Assembly: GCA_030844895.1 (NCBI GenBank)
Contig: CM061232.1
Span: forward strand, 82,540,555-82,604,554
Direction: 5' to 3'
DNA: 64,000 nucleotides
From: Ambrosia x helenae
Lineage: Eukaryota; Streptophyta; Magnoliopsida; Asterales; Asteraceae
Shown: positions 33,301 through 44,579 of the stretch, in pieces
Layout: every line of letters begins with the position of its first letter
How positions within the stretch are numbered: the first letter of the stretch is position 1
Notes under the pieces: generated by a model
What the model was told of the DNA's origin: nothing
Database searches by the model: none
What the model saw: only the letters and a program-made list of their open reading frames with translations
Position numbers and translations under genes: made by a program

Positions 33301-34901
33301 TATTAGTTTTGCCTGCAATTAAAAGGATTTTTTCATTTTTAATGTTATTTATTATGATTTTTAATTACATTAATAATAATTCAACAAATTTAATGGTATT
33401 TATTACGTTTTGTAGTGTCATTTATTTATTATTTACCGAATTGTTCGAATTAAATTAAATTACGAATATATTAATAATACTAATATTACGATTTTTAATC
33501 TCATTTATTTATTATTGACCGAATTAAATTACGAATATATTACTAATACTAAAACTAATATTACAATTTTTAATTTTATTTTTAATCTCATTTATTTCTT
33601 ATTGACCGAATTAAAATTTTCTTTTACAATTTTTACAAATATATTACTAAAATATATACTATATTCAAATTAATTTCCAATTATATTAAAAAATTAGTAA
33701 ATAATTTAAATTGTTAAATTAACTTTTTTCATCCACTTATTATTATTAATAGTAATAATTATTACAATTATTAACATAAAGAATAAACGTAACATCAATA
33801 TAAAAAAATCCCCATTTGTCATGAAACCCTTGATCATTAACAACATTCAAATTATTTCAAAAATTATAAAAAAAAAAAGTCAATTAATGATAACAGAAAT
33901 ATTCAAGCAATAATTTTGGTAAACAAAATGTATTTAATAAATACAATTTAAATCTATTTAACAATTTTCTAAAATATATAATATATTCAAAATAATTTTC
34001 AATGATATTACTAATAACGACTTTTATTTTAATATTGTTGACCGATAAACATAAAAACTTTTTACGTTTTTGTTACTTTGATGGGGGTCAATTATTTGAC
34101 TTTATTTATTTTTCATGTCTTACAACACACTTATTAGTAATTAGTAACGAAATTAGTAATGAAATATCATTTTACATTATCAGTAACAATATTAATTAAA
34201 AGGCGATTCATAACATTAGAAAACCTCATTTGTAATGAAATCCTCCATCATTGACTACATTTACTAAATATCATTTCAGTGATACTAAGAATAAGAGTAT
34301 TACGTCTTTCAATTAAATATCTTTGACAGATTAACGTTATCATATTATGTTTAATTTTTTTTCCTTTAATCAATTGTCATGAAACGCTAACCATCATCAT
34401 GATTGCAATAGTTGTGCTAATTTTAAGCGCCGTTGACCAAATCACGTAAATTACCAATCCTTCTATTTTTATAATTCAACTATATAAATAAATCCGACTT
34501 ATTAGATCAGAATTGTTCGAGACACAATATTCCGATTGTGGAAGCATTGAAATAGGTCAAATGGATAAAAGGTTTCCCTATAAAAAAAACCCTCTCATTT
34601 TGACATATTATTCAACCCATCCACATTGCTATCTTTACTCCTAACGAGTTTCTCATGTGGGTTTAGTATTGATTTTTCACTGTGGTTTTAGCTTGATTTT
34701 TAGGTCATTGGTTATGAGTCAAACTGTCAAAACAGTTCAGGGTTTTCTGGATATATTTACTTTAAATTCTTGATGATAATACAGTTACAATGCCAAATGT
34801 CTTTCTTTTCCTCGCCAGAGTTTTTTTTTTTTTTTGACAAATTTTACTGTTTTGTTATTCTAATGATTCAGAGATACTATAAGTGGACATTAATTCTTTT
34901 C
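30332..34901. other. Long AT-rich decayed region, no reliable gene
   Basis: At 30890-31003 a TATAAAAG box (near 30895), a CT-rich leader with repeated TCTTCAATCTTCC words and a donor CAAG|GTAATC look like an orphan promoter and first non-coding exon. A small exon-like piece lies at 31771-31822 (MVDNSSRYCMTIRQQF, donor TTTG|GTATGT). From 31.8 to 34.5 kb the DNA is ~80% A+T, with many TTAATGTCATTTA and GACCGAATTTATT words. It probably belonged to the Helitron whose helicase tail is at 34902-35284. Confidence 0.5.
32028..33063. repeat. Duplicated ~140-bp AT-rich block
   Basis: Copies at about 32036-32175 and 32917-33057 share GACCGAATTTATTG, CAGAATTATTGTTATT, GACTGATMTTAATGTCATTT and GGAATTTAAATATTGAAGGA. 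A third family (TTTTTAATCTCATTTATT, GACCGAATTAAATTACG, AATATATTACTAATACT) repeats at 33410-33620. Confidence 0.75.
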
Positions 34902-35284
34902 AAAGCCACAAGTTACAAATGGTCTTGCCATATCAAACCGTGTTATAGAAGCTAAAATAATTTCTGGGAGTAACATTGGAATGCGAACTTTTATCCAAAG
35001 AATTAGGTTGTCCCCATCTGATAAGAAAATTTCTTTCAGATTTAACAGAAGACAATTCCCTCTTACTTTATGTTTCGCAATGACAATAAATAAGAGTCAA
35101 TGACAAACCCTATTTAGGATAGGTCTGTATTTGAAAGATTCTGTTTTTACACATGGGTAGTTGTATGTCGCTACCAAGTGACAAGAGTAGAGATGACCTG
35201 AACATACTAATATTGGATAAAGATGACAATGTTAATAATAAATAACAAATGTTGTCTATAAAAAAATATTTTGAAGTTTGTGAA
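34902..35284 (+). pseudogene. Helitron helicase (Pif1-like) C-terminal remnant
   Basis: In pieces over shifting frames the plus strand reads PQVTNGLAISNRVIEAKIIS, GSNIGMRTFIQRIRLSPSDK, then FNRRQFPLTLCFAMTINKSQ, a stop, LYLKDSVFTHG, a stop, LYVA. Then, in another frame, SRDDLNILILDKDDN and NVVYKKIF. This order (VI-GSN-G, RRQFP...C(Y/F)AMTINKSQGQT, VFTHGQLYVA.SRV, LKIL..D, NVVYKEVF) is the end of the Rep-helicase of plant Helitrons, including helicase motifs V and VI. At least three stops and two frame changes show that it is dead. No Helitron 3' hairpin and CTRR end was found before the LINE. Confidence 0.78.
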
Positions 35285-35630
35285 TAAGTATGCGATCATA
35301 TTTTGCATAAATCGTTTTTTTAATAATTTTCTGGTTGTATGATTTGTTAAACTACATTTATTTACTTTGAATTTAATCTTCATTTGCATGCCGTTACAAT
35401 AAATATATGTTTATTCACTTCATTATTTGTTTTTAAATCACGTCTAATCAAACATTTGTTGATTCATATATTTGTTAGTGGGTAACATTAAACTTTTTTT
35501 TATGATAATTTACAATCAACCAAAATTCATACGAATTGTATTACGTAACCTTCAATAAATAAAATTACATACTACGATCTTTATAGAATTTTTTTCATTT
35601 GACATGGACATGTACCGCGTGTACACTCGG
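35285..35630. other. AT-rich junction between Helitron remnant and LINE
   Basis: No gene. ACACTCG at 35623-35629 may be the left copy of the LINE's target duplication. Confidence 0.45.
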
Positions 35631-38218
35631 GCATTGAGATGGGAAACGAAACCAAAGATAGTTAAAAGAGAAATTCTCAAGTTCTTCCGGGATCACTTTA
35701 AAGAAAGATACGATGCTCGACCAACTTTAGTATGCCAAGATTTAAAGCGGGTGCCAGAAGACAAGAGGGAGGTTCTTATTAGAGCTTTCTCTAAAGAAGA
35801 AATTAAAAGCGGTGTTTGATTGTGGAAAAGACAAGGCTCCAGGTCAGGATGGCTTCAATTTTAATTTTGTTCATAAATTTTGGGAAGAATTAGAAGATGA
35901 TTTCTTTAAAATTCTTTCTGAATTTTATGATACGGGTTTCATTAGCCCGGAGTGTAGTACCTCGTTTATTACGTTAGTTCCGAAGTGTAAGAACCCGGTT
36001 TCTATGAAGGATTATAGGCCTATTAATCTCATTGGTATGGTTAGTAAGGTCATTTCAAAGATATTGGCAAATCGTATTAAGAATGTTATGGGGGATGTGA
36101 TTTCCGAATCTCAGTCGGCTTTTATTAAAGATAGAAACATTTTGGATGGGCCGCTTATTTTGAATGAGGTGATTAGTTGGTTGAAAAGAAAACAAAAGAA
36201 GGCGTTTCTTCTAAAAATTGACTTTGAAAAAGCATATGATAATGTTAATTGGAGTTTTATTAATTCGGTTATGGAACAAATGTACTTTCCTGAGAGGTGG
36301 AGGTTATGGGTGATGGGGGTGCTTCACTCGGCCCGCTCGGCGGTTTTGGTTAATGGATCGCCCACCTTCGAGTTTGTGTGTCATAAGAGTCTTCGGCAAG
36401 GGGATCCACTTTTGCCTTTTCTATTTCTTTTAGTGATGGAAGTTTTATCGGCTTTAATTTATAAGGCGGTTGGGATAGGTGAGTTTAAGGGTGTCGAGAT
36501 GGAGGAGAATGTGCATGTTATGTCCCATCTTTTTTATGCTGACGACGCTCTCATTCTTGGAGAGTGGTCGGTTAGCAATGTGGTTAGTATGGCAAGGATC
36601 TTGAGATGTTTTCATGTTTGTTCGGGGTTGAAAATAAACATCAATAAATCTAATTTATATGGGGTTGGTACGGTGGAGGAGGACCTGGATAATATGGCGT
36701 TGAATTTGGGATGTAAACGTGGAAACATGCCTTTTGACTATTTGGGTATAAAAGTGGGTGCAAATATGAATAGATGTTGTAATTGGAAGAAAGTGGTTGA
36801 CGTTTTTGAAGATAGGCTGGCTCTTTGGAAAGCGAAGATATTGTCGATTGGTGGTAGAGTTATTTTAATTAAGTCCGTCCTTGAAAGCCTTCCGGTATAC
36901 TATTTTTCCTTGTATAAAGCCCTCGGAAAATTATCGAAACCCTTGAAAGAATTATGAGGAAATTCCTTTGGTCGGGTTCATTAGATAATAACAAGATTCA
37001 TTGGGTGAATTGAGAAAAGGTTACGCAACCGAAAAAATATGGAGGTTTAGGTATAAAGAGATTGAAAGAGGTGAATGAAGCGCTTTTGTTTAAATGGGTA
37101 TGGAGATACCGAACCAACCCGAAGGTTTATGGCGTCGTGTTATCGACTCTTGTCATAATAAAAATAAGATGTGGGATATACTTCCTGTTTGTAATTCTGC
37201 TGCAGGTAATTGGAAGGCTATCGTCAAATCTGGAAGCTCGCTAAAGTTGGATACCATACCTCTTCATACGTTCATAAGGGTTAAAGCGGGTCGGAGCTCT
37301 TCGGCTCGTTTTTGGCTGGATGTGTGGATTGGAGAAGTCCCTCTTAAATTTCGGTGGCCGAGTCTTTATGCTATGGAAGACTCAAAAGCTTGCTTGGTTC
37401 GGGATCGAGTAAGGAAGGATGGTAATAATTGGGTTCTGCTTGGTGATTGGATATCGAGGATCACATCTACGGATATTTTTGAACAATGGATACAGTTAAT
37501 GAGCTGCATCAGTAGCGTGAACCTTGCAGATGACAAAGACAGTTGGTTTTGGGCCGCTGATAAAGGGAAGTCGTTTTCTACATGTTCGGTCAGGAAAGTG
37601 TTGCATCTTGGGGCTGTTTCTGATCATAAATTTAAGTTCAAATGGGTCGCTTGGGTTCCTCTAAAATGTCAAATTATGGTTTGGAGAGCGGTGATGAATA
37701 GGTTACCTACGAAAACGAAACTTATCAAACGTCAAGTGCCTATTCCGACTTCGTTGTGTTCTTGGTGTGATATAGCCGAAGAATCTATTATTCACGTTCT
37801 TATGGATTGTATGATTCCTGCTAATGTTTGGGATTGTATCAGTCGGTGGATTGGTATTGGGCCTATTTACGCGTTCGATGTGAAGGATTTTATGGGTATA
37901 TACAATTCGGTTCATGGGGGAAAATTCAGGAAGAAGATCGTCTATGGTATCATAGTGGTTACAATGTGGAGTCTTTGGCATGCTCGAAATGAGATGGTGT
38001 TCAAGCAATCTAGGACTACGGTTAGGGAGGTGGTTTCTAGAGTTAAGTCTATAACTTTTCTTTGGTTAAAGCATAGAAGTAAATGTAAAGATATAGTTTG
38101 GAAAGAGTGGAGTCGCAACCCATTGTACATGTTCTAGTGGTTTGTGTGCGCCGGTCCTTGTTTTAAGGACCATGCTGTTTTTTGAATAAAAGTTTATATT
38201 TCAAAAAAAAAAAAAAAA
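35630..38218 (+). mobile_element. 5'-truncated L1-type LINE with poly(A) tail
   Basis: Reverse transcriptase and a C-terminal zf-RVT domain are followed by a short 3' untranslated region, AATAAA (38185-38190) and a 16-base A tail (38203-38218). ORF1 and the endonuclease are absent, as in typical 5'-truncated copies. A possible 7-bp target duplication, ACACTCG, occurs at 35623-35629 and overlaps the tail end (38218-38224). Confidence 0.85.
35634..38137 (+). pseudogene. LINE reverse transcriptase and zf-RVT, broken
   Basis: The frame opens in the region before the polymerase (FFRDHFKERYDARPTLVC) and changes near 35815. From 35812 it reads the reverse transcriptase: DKAPGQDGFNFNFVHKFWEE, RPINLIGMVSKVISKILANR, SAFIKDRNILDG, KIDFEKAYDNVNW, LRQGDPLLPFLFLLVMEVLS and the catalytic FYADD (near 36535). 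The frame changes again near 36945. A TGA at 37009-37011 and another shift near 37130 lead into the C-terminal part, where WVPLKCQIMVWRAVMNRLPT and C-X2-C ... H motifs mark the zf-RVT domain (about 37640-37830). It ends at TAG 38135-38137. It would copy LINE RNA at a nicked target. Dead copy. Confidence 0.88.
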
Positions 38219-38419
38219 CACTCGAGGCTCTAACCTAGTATAATTTAATTTGGTGAAGCATGTGGCTGATGTGCCAAGTTCAATCGAACAAAACACGATG
38301 TAATTTATTTAGAAAGTCGATTTTTTCTTAACTCTATCATTCATGGGACTTAAATCTAGACCTCGAGTCTATTCATGTAAACAAATTTTGGGCTCAACAA
38401 GGGGTTACATTACATGATA
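38219..38419. other. Spacer between LINE and Helitron
   Basis: No gene seen. The last base (A, 38419) is the target base next to the Helitron 3' end. Confidence 0.5.
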
Positions 38420-39628
38420 CTAGTAGGAATGCCCGCGCGTTGCGGCGGGTGCATCTGTTTTGCCCCTTCTGCATTGTGTTTGTTGGTTATTCGTTATGTT
38501 AAAGTAGAAAACAACGATGTATAAAATATATGTTATCAAAAACTGAAACTCATAAGTATATCTTCTGAATATTTTAAATGGGTACATCACAATAAGTCGT
38601 ACTATTCCTTACAACACCCTTAGATTAGCCCACGTCCTTCGGTGGGACCCTTTTATGTATCTCGAAGGCAGATAAGTATGCCATCGTAGAGTGGTACTTA
38701 GCGTAGTGAAGTGGCGTTGTATCTCTTAATGACCATAAGATTGTAGTGGAAGTGATGTAATTACTAAAATGCAGTTTGTAGTGTGCAACATATTTCTATT
38801 ATTTTAGGGCACCCACAAGATGCAGCGGGGTCAATGATTTACATAGATACTCTCGTTTTATGTTAGTTTGACAAGCGTGGTAACAAATATATTGGACCAA
38901 ACAAATTAGTGATCAATATAGTTAAAACTACCAAATCGACTGATAAGAACTTGTCTTCTTTTGGATATGTAAACAAGTGGTGACTTCATGAGATCAGAAA
39001 CTTAAATTCTATTCCTAGAAGCTTATAGTAGCGGAGAAAACAAAAAACCAGCGAGGAAGATGATGACGTTGCTCATGAAGTATCTCTACCATATTTGCTT
39101 GTATAAAAGTCAAGCCTACATATATCGCTCAATTTAATGGGTTGAAACGTGTCATGGGTTGGGTGTGTTGGCAAACTTCAAGCCTACATATTCATTTGGG
39201 TGCAGAAGTGTCGCATCATACCATCTTGCAGCCACATAAATTTAAAAAGAAGTTTTAAATACATAATATATGATGTAATTTATTTACTATAAACATTGAA
39301 AGATATGTAAGTTATGTATGTGAAGAGTCACCACATTATTTATGTACTAAATACATGACAACTATTTATAAGACTTTAACATTGATACAAACATAATAAA
39401 GACATGAAGGTTATGAATGTAAAGAGTCACCACATTATTGTTAATTTCCTCATCAATTTTATAATTATGTTTAAATTAATTTCTTCAACAATTTAATATT
39501 TAGGTAGAAAGACAATTTGACGCTCTAAATGACTTCAATAAGCATTGTACTATAAGCAATAAAGGTTGTATTTACTTAAATTTTGCGGGTATCCTTCACT
39601 GATGCTTTATAATATATAGTATAGAAGA
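38420..39628 (-). mobile_element. Non-autonomous Helitron (about 1.2 kb)
   Basis: On the minus strand the 5' end reads TCTTCTATACTATATATTAT, the canonical Helitron start, preceded by A (39629 on the plus strand is T). The 3' end is CTAG at 38420-38423, followed by T, so it sits in an AT target. A GC-rich hairpin (CCCGCCGCAACGCGCGGG, plus strand 38432-38449) lies about 8 bases before the CTAG. TC start, CTRR end, hairpin and A/T flanks are the full set of Helitron hallmarks. No Rep-helicase inside, and no gene recognised. Confidence 0.85.
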
Positions 39629-40208
39629 TAAAGATTCGGGTTAATTCATTAGCGTGGGCGTGAATTTATGGCGTTTTGATTTCTTATTTCTCAACACAAA
39701 TAGCATAAGTAACTAACACATAGTTAAGTTTTTGTTTTCTTTTTATGCTAGTCTTTAATATAAATACATAATATATGATGTAATTTATTTACTATAAACA
39801 TTGAAAGATATGTAAGTTATGTATGTGAAGAGTCACCACATTATTTACGTACTAAATACATGACAACTATTTATAAGACTTTAACATTGATACAAACATA
39901 ATAAAGACATGGAGGTTATGAATGTAAAGAGTCACCACATTATTATTAATTTCCTCATCAATTTTATAATTATGTTTAAATTAATTTCTTCAACAATTTA
40001 ATATTTAGGTAGAAAGACAATTTGACGCTCTAAATGACTTCAATAAGCATTGTACTATAAGCAATAAATGTTGTATTTACTTAAATTTTGCGGGTATCCT
40101 TCACTGATGCTTTATAATATATAGTATAAAAGATAAAGATTCGGGTTGATTCATTAGCGTGAGCATGAATTTATGGCGTTTTGATTTCTTATTTCTTAAC
40201 ACAAATAA
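39257..40208. repeat. Tandem duplication of the Helitron 5' end with flank (period 505 bp)
   Basis: 39257-39710 and 39762-40208 are near-identical. Each includes ~370 bp of Helitron 5' end and ~75 bp of flank (TTCATTAGCGTG, ATGGCGTTTTGATTTCTTAT). A second Helitron-type start is therefore present at 40133 (minus strand). Element B is inserted at the end of the second copy. Confidence 0.9.
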
Positions 40209-40653
40209 TGTGACACCCGGCAAACTCAAGTTAGTAACGTTGACTAAACTAGTAAGTCTACCTTAGCGAGTCATGCATATTACGTACTTAACGGGGTCAG
40301 TCAAGTCGGTATGATGATTCTGGGAATCATCGGGAGTCGTTACGATGATCCACGGGATCATCGGGAGTCGTTCCATGACCATGTGTACAAGGATTGGTGA
40401 TTCGTGGAATCGCCGGGTTTAACGCACACACGAGTCTCGAGTCCCGGGAATTGGTGAACGGATGTAAACGTGTTAGTTATCGTGCATTATATGTTTGTAA
40501 TCATTATGTGACTTATCGGTATGTGAATACGTGTTTATATATGTTAAAATAGTGTTTAACGCGCCAAAAACCCATTCCAGCACCCTATAGGCGATTAGGA
40601 GCCTGGGGAGCTCATAATCGCCACTTCTTTAGGCGAATAGAAGAGGTTTGGGG
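40209..40653 (+). repeat. 5' LTR of element B, first part
   Basis: 445 bp; matches 62790-63234. It ends in GGTTTGGGG, where TGGGG (40649-40653) is the target duplication made by element A. Repeated CGGGAGTCG and ATCATCGGGAGTC words lie at 40330-40375. Confidence 0.92.
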
Positions 40654-43600
40654 TGTCACACCACGACAAAGGCGGAAACACGTGGCGCGACGGTTCAAAA
40701 GCATAAAGTCAAGGTTATTGCTAAACACAAGTAATTTAAGAAAATGGGTCATTTATTATGACGTCAAATCTGTTTCAAACATTACACAAAAGTTAATTGT
40801 TTTTGAGATAAACATAGAGGTTTCTCATATATATCCCAAATGCCTTGGGAAATAAAAGTGAAACCCCGCAAAAGTTCGACGTCGCATTGGGAGATTCTCC
40901 GACCCAGCTTGCCTGATCCTTCATCATCTAGTTACCTGAAAGATATGTTTAAAAGTTTCGTCAATATAAAATATATTGGTGAGTTCACAGGTTTTCAGTT
41001 TCTAAAACTTGAATACTTGGGAATACCATGTTATGACAATATATAGGAGTTGCAAATTCCTATAAATCTACTTGAGACTATAATCAAACCAAGACGTATA
41101 TAAATAAAATGCCCCGCTCCAAGTCGTTACTCGGTTTCCCACGACTTAAGTTCAGAATATTTGCACCCCAGGCATAACCTAATGCATAATCGACGCTATC
41201 GATTAGGGGTGGGCCTTGTCAGGCACCAATAGTACTATTCGAATATTCCTCCGGTTTCAATCTCCGAATAAATGATTATAGAGGCGAGGACTCAACCCCG
41301 AGTGGCGGTCACACCTCAAGTAATAAACCCGTCAAACATTTCCCTAACACATCTTTCCCCCGAAAACGTAAAAATAGTTTAAAATGGGGCCGTGAAACTC
41401 ACCTGAAACTGCGTCTGGCTCAAAAGGTAGATAGCAAGTGGGCGGTCTCGCACCTACAAACGTCCTAGACGTATAAGTCACTATTCCTATAGTGCATGTG
41501 CCTTGGCAAGTTGTACACCCAACTCCCGACCACAAGTTATTCCAAATCCCGTTTAATTAAGCGCGTATCCTAAGTTTCGTTGGCGTTACATTACCCTTTT
41601 TGTGTTACAAGTTATATATTACTTTTGTTAATATTTCCATAACTTGTATCTTATTATCATCGACTCGACTTCACTTAACATATAATTATTTTCCCATTTA
41701 AATAATTATACTTAAGATCGCATCGCTCGATATAATATATATTTCAACCCTCGACCCGACTCACTTTGCCGCACATTTGTTTTCCCATTTAAACAAATAT
41801 ACTAAGATCTTGTCGTTCGATTGTATATTCTTAACGTCCCGTTTCAACTCACCATACCGTATATTTATTTTCCCATTCAATTAAATATACTAGGATTTCG
41901 TTGGTACGGCATACACATATATATATCCTTGTCTTCTCGTCGCGGCTTTCCTTCCCACATATCTACTTTCCCATTAAGTAGATATACTAGAATTTCGCCG
42001 AGACGAGCGTACATATATATGAATGTGTAGTTTTTCTTGTTAAGTATATACGTTTGTTTAACGTCTTATTTGTTTATGTCATGTGTTTCTCCCACGAATA
42101 ATTCCTCCAACACTTAGGAAAGTGTTTATTAGTTTTCACCCAATGTATATATATATTTTACTTCTTCAAATATATATATTTTTCTTATCTTGCCGCAATG
42201 GCATTTTTCTCATGATTTGTCCGTGTATGGTTCGTTAACGCGTTTTAGTTCGATATCTTAACTCGATTAGTTAATTTTTCCAAGTTTTTCCCAACATGTA
42301 TTTTATAGAAATATTATCCATATTTCTTCCTATTTTCACATGTTACTTGGATGGTTTAAAATACTTATGTATTTTTAACCCAACTTGTTAACTTAGCTAC
42401 AAAAATGTTTCCAACACTTTTATATTCCCATTTATATAAAAGTATTCATTTTTGTATAAGTTTCCCAAGTTTGTTTAATATTTTTATAAAATCTCTATTT
42501 TATAAAAATCCTTATGTTAAAACCCTTTATATTTTTATAACTTTCAAAAAAAATACACTTTTATGCAAAATACCCAAGTATTTCTACTAGTATTTACAAA
42601 AATCATCCTTAGACTTTATTACTTACATTTTTGACACCAAACTTTCCATACTTGTATTTTTGGACTAATAGTTTCTAAAATATCCATTTTAGTCCTCTAA
42701 CTTTCAAAGTTACAACTTTAGTCCCTTAACTTACAAAAGTTGCATTTTTCTACTCTAACTTTCAAAGTTAGCATTTTTCACTCAAAATAGTAAACTTTGA
42801 AGATTCAACTTTTTATTGGCAAGTTATTTTTGTATCAAAACACTTAGGTTAGTCTTGTATTTCATATGGAAGACTAATTATATGTGTGTTTTATGTATTT
42901 GTCCATTTTATCAAAATATCATTCATCTAAGTAAGCTAACTTAGATTTTCCATTTTCTTCATTTATGAACTTCTAACATGTTTTACCACATATTATAACT
43001 TAGATGATCATAATAAGATGATTTAAAGTCACTTTTAACATATTCAAGTTCATTCCATAATTTTAACCAAAACATCATCCTACTTAGTCTTACATGTAAA
43101 CTTTATATATTTTCAAGACTAATACATCATCATCAACAAATCCATGGTTTATTTTCATATCTTTAATCTTCCATTTTACACATGAAAACTTATTAAAGAT
43201 TATGTTCAAAACCATTTTTAAACCCTTCATGTACAACTTGCTACTAGGAACACATACATGAATAATAACAATCAAAAACAAGATTAAGAAGCTTACTACT
43301 AGCACAAGGCTAGGGAAGACAAAAACCTTGGATTTGAGAGGGGTTTAGTGTGTTCTTCCAAGTGGTTTAGCTCCAAGCTCTTGAAACACACAATGGGGGT
43401 TTGGATGATGGATTGTTTTAAGTAATTTGGAGATGTAAAAACTTGAAAGAAATGTGTATGGGGGATGTAGGAAACCCACGGCCAAAGGAAGAAAGAAAGA
43501 GGATTTGTTTTGCTTTGATATCCAACTCTTCTAACACATGTTTATATATAATTATCACATGTAATCATGCTAAAGATTCAAGAGATCTTATGGAAGATTG

Positions 43601-44545
43601 TGTGTGCACTTGGGAGATTTTGAAAAGTATGATATGTGTGTGTGTAAGAAGTGCCGTATGTATGTATGTATAGATAGGAGGTTGCTTGCAAATCTTTGGT
43701 AAATCCTCATGAACCATCATAATCTTTATACAAGACTTAACCATGCATGTGCACACTTAGGCTATGATGGTTGGCTACTTGTCTTGGATTCTTGTGGCCC
43801 TTGGCCGAAAATTACACAAGAGGGACAAGAAAGTTGCATGCCTTTTGTACTTAGTGTTTCCTTACACCTTTTCCTAATCCATGCATGCTTTATCATTAGG
43901 TATATAGGTTATTATTAATATTTATACAAGATATGGATATATAAAGGCCTCTAGGCCGGCCCCTTGATGGGTTTGGTGGGGTCCACAACTTCAAATAATT
44001 ACCCATTGTTTGTTATGTTTAATCCCCCGTCGTTCGGGTGTCGTTCGGGTATTTTTCGGGTTTTAATCACGCGTTATCCGGACATTAAAAATACCTTTAA
44101 TAACCCTTAAATATAGTCTATTTTAAGCGTTGATAGGTTATTTAGGCCTCTGCCGGGTGAAATTATGAGTTATACGCGTATCGGGTGCGGTACGCGCATT
44201 TTATTCGTTACCGGGAGATTTGTACAAGACGTTTTCATTTATGGTTTTGGAGTTCCAAAACTCATTATATCTTATGAAAATACCCTTTATTTTATATCCT
44301 GGGTGTCCGGGATCCGTTTCGTTTATTTAATTATTACCGGGTAATTGCCAACGTCCATACCGGATAGCTTATTCGCACATGATCCAATCATTCTTTACCA
44401 TTAAACGTATGCATTCCTATGCACTATTTGGAATTTGCTATCCCCTAAGGCCTTGATAATTAAATCACACATAATTGCATTTAATTACGTTAATCATATA
44501 TTAATTAATTTGTACGGAATTACCTTATTTTTGCCGGTTGTTACA
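40654..44545 (-). repeat. 3' LTR of element A (left copy)
   Basis: Plus strand begins TGTCACACCACGAC and ends GGTTGTTACA. Contains a ~80-bp degenerate repeat series (41664-42010) with TTTTCCCATTYAA and AATATACTARGAT words. Small ORFs in it are AT-rich noise. Confidence 0.95.
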
Positions 44546-44558
44546 TTCTCCCCCCGTT
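44546..44558 (-). other. Polypurine tract of element A
   Basis: Minus strand AACGGGGGGAGAA ends at the 3' LTR start (TGTAACAACC). Confidence 0.85.
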
Positions 44559-44579
44559 AAGAGAATTCCGTCCCGGAAT

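Noticed and set aside
39217..40208. Direct repeats at 39257 and 39762 as LTRs of a small element
   Set aside because: No TG...CA ends, no primer site, and only ~50 bp between copies; they contain a Helitron 5' end, so a tandem duplication explains them.
40840..44545. Small ORFs repeated in both LTRs of element A (for example 40840-41046 and 51441-51647)
   Set aside because: They are identical only because the LTRs are identical; they are short, without domains, and in AT-rich non-coding sequence.
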